NCBI GenBank assembly: GCA_020852275.1
Contig: JADZBE010000032.1
Coordinates: 124,001 to 188,000 of the forward strand
DNA length: 64,000 bases
Direction: 5' to 3'
Source of the DNA: Phycisphaerales bacterium
GTDB taxonomy: Bacteria > Planctomycetota > Phycisphaerae > UBA1845
Made by a program: the position numbers and the translations under genes
Shown here: one piece after another, positions 33,871-41,218 of the stretch
How the letters are laid out: every line of letters starts with the position of its first letter
How positions within the stretch are numbered: the stretch's first letter is position 1
Notes under the pieces: model-generated
Told to the model about the DNA's origin: nothing
The model's database searches: none
Seen by the model: only the letters and a program-made list of their open reading frames with translations

Positions 33871-35004
33871 ATGCCCAAGCCGATTTCATCGAAGAACATT
33901 CTGAGGACGGTCCGGCTCAGCGAGGCGGACGTTCAAGCGCTGCTCGACCAACTCGACGCGCATGAGACGGGCGCGAGCAAGGCTCAGCGCCGCCAGGCAC
34001 GGTTCACCTTCCGCCTCCGCGGCTGCGTCGTGCACATTCAGCAGCCCGGCGACGCGGAGCACAAGGCGTATCTTGCCCCCACGCGCGATCTCAGCGCCAA
34101 GGGGCTGGCCTTCCTCCACGGCGGCTACGTTCACGTCGGCACAAAGGTCTTCCTCCAGCTCATGGCCCATCGCGGCGCCTGGACCGACGTGCGCGGCAGC
34201 GTCGTGCACGTGGAGTACGTTGGCAGCGGCGTTTATCAAGTCGGCGTGCGCTTCGACACTGAGATATCTCCCGCGGACTTCTGTGAGGAAGCGGTGGCGC
34301 AGCGGCGCCGCGTCCTTGTGGTGGACGACGATCCGACCGTCGCACGCTTGTGTGTCCTGCTGCTGCGCCAACTTCACGCCGAAGCGGAGCTGGTCGCAAA
34401 CGGCCAAGCCGGCGTCGAGAAGGCCCGCTCGAAAAACTACGACTTGATTCTCATGGACATGGAGATGCCCGAGTTGGACGGCTTCGCCGCGACGCGGCTG
34501 CTGCGCGCCGGCGGATACCGCGGCATGATCGTGGCGGTCACCGCGCTGGACCGCCCCGGCGATCGCGAGCTTTGCCTCGAAGCCGGGTGCGACCGCTACA
34601 TCGCCAAGCCGTATTCCAAGAGCGATCTAGCAGCGCTGCTGGAACTTCCAAAGCGCGAGCCGCTGGTCAGCAGCCTGGCGGGCGATCCGACGATCAGCGA
34701 ACTCATCGACGCTTTCGTCGGGGACCTGACGGGGCGCATCCGCTCGATCGAGGAAGCCTACCACGCACACGATGCCGCGTCCCTCGAGCGCTTGATCCGA
34801 AACCTCAGGAGTGAAGGCTCCAGCTACGGGTTCGAGCCGATCTCCGAGCAGGCCGTCAAGATCCAGTCGATCCTGCGGGACAAGTTTGACGTGGACGTGC
34901 TGGAGGGTCCCCTGCACGAGCTGCTCGACCTGTGCCGCCTCGTGCGGGCGTCGTCCCCGCCGCCGGCAAAGCCGCCGGATTCCGGAGATGCTCCGAGCGG
35001 TTGA
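33871..35004 (+). CDS. PilZ-REC-Hpt-like response regulator 2
   Basis: A 377-residue paralogue of the preceding protein with the same order. PilZ motifs are RRQAR (40-44) and DLSAKG (73-78). REC shows VVDDDP, phosphoacceptor D196 in LILMDMEMP and K246 in RYIAKP. In the Hpt-like region the aligned histidine is R310 (SLERLIRNLRSEGSSYGF). The N-terminal helix before PilZ (VRLSEADVQALLDQLDAHE) also matches its paralogue (VRLPAERIAELIGELDAED). The Pro/Ser-rich tail is variable. Retention of both REC and PilZ residues with loss of the relay His in both copies argues for a conserved, non-relay role of the bundle. Confidence 0.87.
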   Translation: MPKPISSKNILRTVRLSEADVQALLDQLDAHETGASKAQRRQARFTFRLRGCVVHIQQPGDAEHKAYLAPTRDLSAKGLAFLHGGYVHVGTKVFLQLMAHRGAWTDVRGSVVHVEYVGSGVYQVGVRFDTEISPADFCEEAVAQRRRVLVVDDDPTVARLCVLLLRQLHAEAELVANGQAGVEKARSKNYDLILMDMEMPELDGFAATRLLRAGGYRGMIVAVTALDRPGDRELCLEAGCDRYIAKPYSKSDLAALLELPKREPLVSSLAGDPTISELIDAFVGDLTGRIRSIEEAYHAHDAASLERLIRNLRSEGSSYGFEPISEQAVKIQSILRDKFDVDVLEGPLHELLDLCRLVRASSPPPAKPPDSGDAPSG

Positions 35005-35158
35005 AGACTCCGAGTCTGACGTCAAACCCGTCTGTACCAGAGTGGAAGCCCTGTGCAGGAGCTGACGTCTTCCGCGTTCCTGCTCAGGCTCAGCACTGAC
35101 CTTCCACCCTTCACCCCCGGGCGGAGCGGCGCTATGATGCCCGCACGGAGAACGTCAC

Positions 35159-35551
35159 ATGGACCCGCGCATCAAAGCGCCCAGCGATCAGCCCGCCATC
35201 AAGGTCGTCATGATGCCCCGCGACACCAACGGCGAGGGCACCATCTTCGGCGGCGTCATCCTTTCGCTGATGGACCAGGCCGCCTATGTCGAGGCCAGCC
35301 GGCAGGCGCCGCACCGCTATGTGACGGTGGCGTTTCACAAGGTGGAGTTTCATCGCCCCGTGTTCGTCGGGGACATCGTCACGCTGACAGCGCGAACGAC
35401 GCATGTCGGGCGCACTTCGATCCAGATCCACGTGACGGTCTGGGCGCAGCGGCGCACGGAGCCGGACGTGATGTTCGAAGTGACCGAGGGCGACGTGGTT
35501 TTCGTGGCCGTAGATGAACATTGCAAGCCGATCGGCGTCTTCGGCGACTAG
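35159..35551 (+). CDS. Acyl-CoA thioesterase, YciA/hotdog family
   Basis: A 130-residue single hotdog-fold protein. Typical features are VVMMPRDTNGEGTIFGGVILSLMDQAAYVEA near 16-46 (GG-x-x-L-x-x-x-D), TVAFHKVEFHRPVFVGDIVTL, and the IQIHVTVWAQRR strand. It hydrolyses acyl-CoAs, most likely as a hexamer like YciA. A TATGAT box lies at 35133-35138 and GGAG before the ATG. It is a single gene downstream of the PilZ-REC pair. Confidence 0.88.
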   Translation: MDPRIKAPSDQPAIKVVMMPRDTNGEGTIFGGVILSLMDQAAYVEASRQAPHRYVTVAFHKVEFHRPVFVGDIVTLTARTTHVGRTSIQIHVTVWAQRRTEPDVMFEVTEGDVVFVAVDEHCKPIGVFGD

Positions 35552-35573
35552 CCGAGGCCGTGGATTCCGGTGG

Positions 35574-35622
35574 GCACAGGTTGGGAAACCTGTGCTCCAC
35601 CCACCGGTTGGAAACCGGTGCC
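35574..35622. repeat. Two hairpin repeats B in tandem
   Basis: First: nine-pair stem GCACAGGTT/AACCTGTGC with GGGA loop (35574-35595), perfect. Second: CACCGGTT/AACCGGTG around GGA (35602-35620), perfect. Each is followed by CTCCAC or CCACAC. Stem sequences differ while pairing is kept, so pairing rather than sequence is conserved. Confidence 0.85.
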
Positions 35623-35635
35623 ACACTCCACCGTT

Positions 35636-35757
35636 GGCAGGTCAGAGACCCGCTCCAGTTAGCAGGTCAGAGACCCGCCCCACCTGGCAGGTCAGAGTCC
35701 TGCTACCCCCGGCAGGTCGCAGACCTGCCCCACTTGGCAGGTCGCAGACGTGCCCCG
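35636..35757. repeat. Hairpin array C (GCAGGTC-N3-GACCTGC, 25-bp period)
   Basis: Five units with GCAGGTC at 35638, 35662, 35687, 35712 and 35737 (spacing 24, 25, 25, 25). Unit 4 holds the perfect GCAGGTCGCAGACCTGC. Units 1, 2, 3 and 5 have one mismatch in the right arm. CCCCACCTG-type linkers alternate. The array ends five bases before the stop of the beta-helix gene on the other strand. Confidence 0.88.
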
Positions 35758-35761
35758 CCGG

Positions 35762-37222
35762 TCAGGGATAAGGGAACGCGCCGGAGTTGACTCGGCGCGT
35801 TGTATTCTCCAGCGCGAATCGGACGGCGTCCTTCCACTCGTTGCGCCGGTCGCTGGGCGCCTTCTTCAGCGACTTCTCGATCAACTCAAACGGATCGAGT
35901 CCCAGCCCGTAGGCCGGCGAGGTCTCCCTCAGGTCGAGGCTGACGACGCGCCCGAAGTCCGGGCTGGCGAGGTCGGTGTTCACGGCGATATTACCTGTGT
36001 CGTTGAACTGCGGATCTCCCTCGACGGTGTGGGCATCGAGATCGGTGCGCAGCGACTCGTCCCAGTCCTTGATCCAGCGGTTGCCCCAGAGGTTGAAATC
36101 GGACCACGCCAAGGGCGGCTCCTCGGCGGCTCCGCGCAGGCGGCAAGACCAGTAAGGCGCATTGTCCGGGGCGTGGGCGATGTTATTGAAGAGGATCACG
36201 TCCATCGACTCGGCGTAGATCACGTCGCCGCCGGACTGGTAACAGGTGTTGTTGTGCAGGATCATCGGCGCGGGGCGTTTGCCGCGCTCGTCTACGCGGT
36301 AATTCCCGGCGAGATCGAAGTGCCGCAGCTTGTTGTTGAACAGCACGTTGTAACGAACCAACTGCCCGCCGCCGGGCGGAAGGTAGGACTCGTGCGTGCC
36401 GATCTTGATGCCGCTGCCGTCCCCGTCTGGATCGACGTGGTTGTATACGACATTGCGCTCGATGAGGGTGAACTCGGCGCCCTGCCCGACGTCGATGCCG
36501 TCATCGCTGTTGTCGTGCACCACGTTGCCGCGCACGATCGAATAGACGTTGCCGTCGCCGAGGCATTGAATGCCGTCGCTGTTGCCCGGCTGGTCCGGGT
36601 TTGCATTATCGTGACAGTGGTTGTGCTGCACCGTGACGCGGCGCGGCTGCGAGCCTTCGCTGTTGTCGCCGACTTTCAGGCCGTTGTAGTTGCGCGCGAC
36701 CTCGCAGCGCTGCACGGTCTGGTGTGCTCCGCCGGCGCCGATGAAGATGCCGATGCCGCGGTTGTCCACCGCGCGGCAGCGCTCCACGACGGTGCCGTTG
36801 GAATTGCGGACGTAAACCCCGCCGGACAGTCCGCCGGTCATGGTGAACCCGCGGATCACGACATGGTCCACCGGCTGGAACCGGGCATTGACGTACAGCG
36901 CCCAGTCTCCTGCGAATCCATTGTCAAGCAGAACCTCGCCCTCGCCGATGCCCGCGAAGGTGATCGGCGCGGTCTCCGTGCCGCCGCGCTGGATTTCCAC
37001 CACGCGATTGCGCCCTTGCGGCCGCGTGTACACGCCCGGCTTGATGTTCGTCGTGTCGCCGGGACTGACGATATCCGCCGCCCGCTGAATGGTGCGGAAC
37101 GGCTGATCCTCCGTGCCGGGATTCTCATCGGACGCGTTCGGGTGGTTCACATCGACGTAATACGTCGCCTGGCCGGGCAGCGCCATGGATATGCGCAGCA
37201 CGGCTGCCAGAAGTGTCAGCAC
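35762..37222 (-). CDS. Secreted right-handed parallel beta-helix protein
   Basis: A 486-residue exported protein. GTG 37222 has GGAGG 7 bases upstream and opens a signal peptide (VLTLLAAVLRISMALPGQA). The mature part begins TYYVDVNHPNASDENPGTEDQPFRTIQRAADIVSPGDT, typical of polysaccharide-lyase-like beta-helix proteins. Repeating coils follow: VVERCRAVDNRGIGIFIGAGG, VTVQHNHCHDNANP, SDGIQCLGDGNVYSIVRGNVVHDNSDDGIDVG and LVRYNVLFNN. Asn ladders are visible. No catalytic set could be identified. Carbohydrate binding or cleavage is inferred from the fold. Confidence 0.85.
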   Translation of the reverse strand: MLTLLAAVLRISMALPGQATYYVDVNHPNASDENPGTEDQPFRTIQRAADIVSPGDTTNIKPGVYTRPQGRNRVVEIQRGGTETAPITFAGIGEGEVLLDNGFAGDWALYVNARFQPVDHVVIRGFTMTGGLSGGVYVRNSNGTVVERCRAVDNRGIGIFIGAGGAHQTVQRCEVARNYNGLKVGDNSEGSQPRRVTVQHNHCHDNANPDQPGNSDGIQCLGDGNVYSIVRGNVVHDNSDDGIDVGQGAEFTLIERNVVYNHVDPDGDGSGIKIGTHESYLPPGGGQLVRYNVLFNNKLRHFDLAGNYRVDERGKRPAPMILHNNTCYQSGGDVIYAESMDVILFNNIAHAPDNAPYWSCRLRGAAEEPPLAWSDFNLWGNRWIKDWDESLRTDLDAHTVEGDPQFNDTGNIAVNTDLASPDFGRVVSLDLRETSPAYGLGLDPFELIEKSLKKAPSDRRNEWKDAVRFALENTTRRVNSGAFPYP

Positions 37223-37466
37223 GTGTTCCCCTCCGTTGCGGCGCGGGGCAAGCGGGGCGCGAGACCGCCTCAGACTCGCGCACCCTGACCCACGCACCGC
37301 TGCTTTTCCCCACCGCAAGCTAGCGGAGATTGAAGGAGTGGAGAATAGGGCGTCCGCGGAATTTGAGGCTGCGTGCGATTCCTCCAGTGGCCGGCGTGCG
37401 TCCTGAGGCGGCATGCGCGTGGCAACCCGGGGTCGCAGGTGGGTGGACGTACGTTGGGATTCTCGC

Positions 37467-38489
37467 CTACGCGGGCCACATCTGCTTGCCGATCGCGTGC
37501 ACGATCTGGCGCAGTTGCACCATCATCTCCGCAAAACGCTTCGGCAGCACCGCCTGCGGACCGTCGCACAGCGCCCGCTCCGGATGACCGTGGACCTCGA
37601 TCATCACGCCGCTGGCGCCCGCGGCGACGGCCGCCAGCGCCAGCGCGGGCACGAGGTCGCGCTTGCCTGCGGCATGGGAAGGATCGACGAACACGGGCAG
37701 GTGCGAATGCTCCTGAATCAGCGGAACCGAGGAGAGATCGAGCGTGAAGCGGACCTCCTCGGCGAAGCTGCGGATGCCGCGCTCGCACAGCATGACCTTG
37801 TGGTTGCCCTGGCTGAGGATGTACTCGGCCGACATGAGCAGCTCGCTGACGGTGGCGGAGAACCCGCGCTTCAGGAAGACCGGCTTGTTGGCGCGCCCGA
37901 CCTCCAGCAGGAGGTTGTAGTTCTGCATGTTGCGCGCGCCGATCTGAAGGATGTCGGCGTAGCGCGCCACCAGCGGCACGTCGCGCGGGTCCATGACCTC
38001 GGTCACGGTGGCCATGCCGAGTTCGTCGCCCGCTTCCTTGAGGAGCTTCAGCCCTTCCTCGCCCAGACCGCTGAAGGCGTAAGGCGACGTCCGCGGCTTG
38101 AAGGCGCCGCCGCGCAGGAGGGTGGCGCCCGCCTCGCGCACGGCGCGCCCCGCGTCGAAGAGCATCGCGCGGGATTCGATGGTGCAGGGTCCGGCGATGA
38201 CGTGAACGTGCGGACCGCCGATGCGCAGCCCGCGCACGTCGATCACCGTGTCCGCCTCGTGGAACTCGCGCGAGGCGAGCTTGTACGCGGCGGTGATGCG
38301 CTGCACGTGATCGACGCCGGGAAGCTGGTCGAGCTGGTCCATGGCCTCGGGCGTGGCGCCGCCGATCGCGCCGATGATGGTGCGGTACTCGCCCTGTGAG
38401 AGATGAGGCGTCAAGCCCAGCTCGCGGATGCGCGCCACGACGCTCGCCTGGTCCGCCGGGTCGCAATTCGGTTTCATCACGACGATCAT
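37467..38489 (-). CDS. aroF: 3-deoxy-7-phosphoheptulonate (DAHP) synthase, type I-beta
   Basis: A 340-residue first enzyme of the shikimate pathway, condensing phosphoenolpyruvate and erythrose 4-phosphate. The N-terminal ferredoxin/ACT-like domain ([18 protein letters not shown]... HVQRI) precedes the barrel. Barrel landmarks are [10 protein letters not shown] near 105, [58 protein letters not shown] and [18 protein letters not shown] 38489 was chosen because GGAGG then sits 6 bases upstream; ATG 38495 would have no spacing. A TACAAT box lies just upstream on the minus strand (38511-38506). The regulatory domain suggests feedback control. Confidence 0.95.
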   Translation of the reverse strand: MIVVMKPNCDPADQASVVARIRELGLTPHLSQGEYRTIIGAIGGATPEAMDQLDQLPGVDHVQRITAAYKLASREFHEADTVIDVRGLRIGGPHVHVIAGPCTIESRAMLFDAGRAVREAGATLLRGGAFKPRTSPYAFSGLGEEGLKLLKEAGDELGMATVTEVMDPRDVPLVARYADILQIGARNMQNYNLLLEVGRANKPVFLKRGFSATVSELLMSAEYILSQGNHKVMLCERGIRSFAEEVRFTLDLSSVPLIQEHSHLPVFVDPSHAAGKRDLVPALALAAVAAGASGVMIEVHGHPERALCDGPQAVLPKRFAEMMVQLRQIVHAIGKQMWPA

Positions 38490-38694
38490 GTTCATCCTCC
38501 CCGCGATTGTAGCGGGAGGTCCGGCGCACGGCACGATCCGGCGCCGGGAGGGCGCTTCCCGCTCGGGAGTGCTTGGATTCTCGGGCGAAACGGATGTCGG
38601 GGGGCACGGCGGGCGATGCGCTGGCGTAGTGCCAAGCAAGAGTGGCGTCTGATCAGAGGGCGATCCCCGCGCGTGCGATTTCCCAGCGCCGGCT

Positions 38695-38700
38695 TATAAT
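38695..38700 (+). promoter_or_regulatory. -10 box (TATAAT) 8 bases before yifB
   Basis: A consensus TATAAT, with eight bases (CCCCGCCC) to the ATG at 38709. A start point at normal distance would coincide with the A of ATG and there is no ribosome site, so a leaderless mRNA is likely. No clear -35. Confidence 0.55.
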
Positions 38701-38708
38701 CCCCGCCC

Positions 38709-40238
38709 ATGATCTCCCGGCTCCACAGCGTAGCATTTCACGGCATCGAGGCCGTGCCCGTCGAGGTCGAGGTCGACGTTGCGAAAGGCGGATTTGCCGG
38801 CTCCTCGCTGGTGGGTCTGCCTGACGCGGCCGTGAAGGAAAGCGTCGAGCGCGTGCGCAGCGCCCTGTCGAACAGCGGCTACGAGTTCCCGCGCTACAAG
38901 ACCGTCGTGAACCTCGCGCCCGCCGACGTGAAGAAAGAGGGTCCGCTCTTTGACCTGCCGATCGCCGTGGGCATCGCGCTGGCTTCGGGCCAGATTCAGT
39001 CGGACCTGGTCGGCCAGTACCTCGTCATCGGCGAGCTGGCGCTGGACGGGCGCGTGCGACCCATTCGCGGGGCGCTGTCCGCGGCCATGCTGGCGAAAAC
39101 CGAGAATCGCCGCGGCATTCTCGTGCCGGTGGAGAACGCGCCCGAGGCGGCCGTCGTCGGGGAGGTCGAGGTGATCCCGGTCAGCAGCCTGACGGAGACG
39201 ATCGGCTTTCTCGGCGGAGAGCTGCCGATCGATCCGGCGGTCGTCAATGTCGATGCGATCTTCGAGTCGGCGTCGGCGTACGACTGCGACTTCGCCGACG
39301 TGCGCGGGCAGGAGCACGTCAAGCGGGCGCTGATCATCGCCGCGTCGGGCGGGCACAACCTGCTGCTCATCGGTCCGCCCGGCTCGGGCAAGACGATGCT
39401 CGCCAAGCGGCTGCCGACGATCCTGCCGCCGCTGACGCTGGAGGAATCGCTGGAGACCACGCGGATTCACTCGGTCGCCGGCGAGCTGCGTCCGCGCGTA
39501 GCGCTGCTGGCCACGCGCCCGGTGCGCACGCCGCACCATTCCGCCAGCACGCCCGCGCTCGTCGGCGGCGGGACGATCCCCAAGGCGGGAGAAGTGTCGC
39601 TGGCGCATCACGGCGTGCTGTTTCTCGACGAGTTCCCGGAGTTCTCGCGCAACGCGCTGGAGGCGCTGCGCCAGCCGCTCGAGGACGGCGAGGTCACCAT
39701 CGCCCGCGCCCACACCACGGTGAAGTATCCCGCGTCGCTGATGCTCGTGGCGGCGATGAACCCCTGCCCCTGCGGCTACTTCGGCGATCCGCGCAAGCAG
39801 TGCAAGTGCTCGCCGATGTGGATCGACCGCTACCTTTCGCGCATCAGCGGACCCCTCGTGGACCGCATCGACATTCACATCGAGGTGCCGGCCGTGCCGT
39901 TCTCCGAGCTGCGCAGCACGCGCGACGGCACGCCGTCGTCCGCGATGCGCGAGCAGGTGCTGCGCGCTCGGCAGCGGCAGCGGGCGCGCTTCACGGACCA
40001 GAAGCCGCTGACCAACGCGCGGATGTCGGGCAAGCTGCTGCGCCAGTGGTGCCGCCTTGACGAGGCCGGGGAATCGGTGCTGCGCGGCGCGCTGAATGAG
40101 CTGGGCCTGTCCGCACGGGCCCACGACAAGATCCTCCGCATCGCCCGCACCATCGCGGACCTCGCCGACCGGGACGACGTGCGCTCGGAGGATCTGATGG
40201 AAGCGGTCCACTACCGGCGGCTGGACCGGGCGCTTTGA
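38709..40238 (+). CDS. comM: YifB/ComM-type AAA+ Mg-chelatase-like ATPase
   Basis: A 509-residue hexameric DNA helicase-like ATPase. Its ComM orthologues promote branch migration during natural transformation. The N-terminal Lon-S5-like domain (VEVEVDVAKGGFAGSSLVGLPDAAVKESVERVRSAL) leads to the AAA+ core: Walker A GPPGSGKTMLAKRLP near 220, Walker B VLFLDEFPEF, sensor MNPCPCGYFG with the zinc cluster CPCGYFGDPRKQCKCS, and the C-terminal Mg-chelatase domain (KILRIARTIADLADRDDVRSEDLMEAVHYR). Length matches the family. It stands alone. Confidence 0.95.
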   Translation: MISRLHSVAFHGIEAVPVEVEVDVAKGGFAGSSLVGLPDAAVKESVERVRSALSNSGYEFPRYKTVVNLAPADVKKEGPLFDLPIAVGIALASGQIQSDLVGQYLVIGELALDGRVRPIRGALSAAMLAKTENRRGILVPVENAPEAAVVGEVEVIPVSSLTETIGFLGGELPIDPAVVNVDAIFESASAYDCDFADVRGQEHVKRALIIAASGGHNLLLIGPPGSGKTMLAKRLPTILPPLTLEESLETTRIHSVAGELRPRVALLATRPVRTPHHSASTPALVGGGTIPKAGEVSLAHHGVLFLDEFPEFSRNALEALRQPLEDGEVTIARAHTTVKYPASLMLVAAMNPCPCGYFGDPRKQCKCSPMWIDRYLSRISGPLVDRIDIHIEVPAVPFSELRSTRDGTPSSAMREQVLRARQRQRARFTDQKPLTNARMSGKLLRQWCRLDEAGESVLRGALNELGLSARAHDKILRIARTIADLADRDDVRSEDLMEAVHYRRLDRAL

Positions 40239-40292
40239 GGCGTGGGCAATCCGATGGTCCCAGGATTGCCGGATGAACGACTGGGAATTGCC

Positions 40293-40326
40293 GGGTGGCA
40301 CGGGTCCGCAGCAGCGGACCCGTGCG
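40293..40326. repeat. GGGTGGCACGG hairpin, best copy
   Basis: Perfect 11-bp arms, CACGGGTCCGC and GCGGACCCGTG, around an AGCA loop, preceded by GGGTGG. It lies in the 317-bp gap after yifB, which otherwise shows no gene. Related copies are at 2619, 45461 and, in reverse, 45530. Confidence 0.8.
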
Positions 40327-40555
40327 GCGCGCGAACGTGGGTCGGCGGCTCACTTGCTTGAGCTTTGCGACAACACCGGACCCACCCACCCTTGCCCGAG
40401 GTCAGAATGCGCTTGCCCCGCCCTACCACCCGGTCGGTCGAACCGTTCCGTGGACTTCAAAGGCCCCGCGAGCGAAGATGCCTGCAGACCCAGGCGCACC
40501 CAAAACGTGGGTGAACACCCGCTGGATGGCGCAGGCCGGTAATGAGGATCGTTGA

Positions 40556-40915
40556 ATGGCGCGATGGAATCTTCGGCGATATGACGTTCAGGCCAATCTG
40601 GGGATGACGCTGTCGCTGATCGCGGCGGCGCCGATCGCCGCGGCCGCGGTTCGCGCGGCGACGCGCTATGACGCCGACATGCGCGCGATTCCCTATGGAA
40701 GCGGCTCGCTGCTGGTCCCGGTCATGCTCGCGTGCCTCGGCGTGGGGCTGGTGCTTAGCGCCCTCGGCATGGCGCTGGGTTTCAACAGCGCCGGTCAACG
40801 ACGCAACGACAGGCCCGCGCGTTCATGGCTGGGCTTCTTCATCGGCGCGGCCGCCTTCACGACGGGGCTGATCGTGGGCGTCGCTTTCTGGATGCTGAAG
40901 GTGGCCGTGGTTTAG
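40556..40915 (+). CDS. Small membrane protein, function unknown
   Basis: A 119-residue protein with three predicted transmembrane helices: TLSLIAAAPIAAAAVRAAT near 18-36, LLVPVMLACLGVGLVLSALGMALG near 51-74, and LGFFIGAAAFTTGLIVGVAFWML near 91-114. The middle loop is hydrophilic and basic (NSAGQRRNDRPARS). No family was recognised. Composition matches the surroundings and no partner gene is adjacent. GAGGATCGTTGA precedes the start without a clear ribosome site. Confidence 0.6.
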   Translation: MARWNLRRYDVQANLGMTLSLIAAAPIAAAAVRAATRYDADMRAIPYGSGSLLVPVMLACLGVGLVLSALGMALGFNSAGQRRNDRPARSWLGFFIGAAAFTTGLIVGVAFWMLKVAVV

Positions 40916-40955
40916 GTCTCCGTGGTCAAGATGTCCGTGGTGAAAGGCGACGCGC

Positions 40956-41072
40956 GTCATTCCCGCGAAGGCGGGAATCCAGTCTCATTATTCCCGCGAA
41001 GGGGGGAATCCAGCCGGTGGGCAGCGGGGAGACAAGAATCCAGCCGGTTTCCTGGGCGGACCGGCCCCCCTG
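40956..41072. repeat. Composite dRS3-like inverted-repeat element, copy 3
   Basis: Two ATTCCCGCGAAG-GCGGGAAT hairpins in tandem (40960-40979 and 40991-41010), then AATCCAGCCGGTTTCCTGGGCGGACCGG close to the centre of copy 1. It adds an extra left hairpin compared with the other copies. Confidence 0.75.
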
Positions 41073-41089
41073 AACACCGATGGATCACT

Positions 41090-41151
41090 GGATGGAAAGC
41101 CCGTGCCCCAACTGGAAAGCCAGTGCGCCAATTGGAAAGCCGGTGCCCCAG
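41090..41151. repeat. Hairpin repeat B, 20-bp tandem
   Basis: GGAAAGCC at 41094, 41114 and 41134, exactly 20 bp apart, each followed by NGTGCNCCA. Arms change from unit to unit (AACTGGAAAGCCAGT, CCAATTGGAAAGCCGGT) while partly keeping complementarity. It lies in the spacer before the MATE gene's 3' end. Confidence 0.75.
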
Positions 41152-41218
41152 CCGAGCTTGACGTTCACCACGCGCTATCACGATCGCGGCTCGGATACGA
41201 TGAAATCTCAACGAGGCG

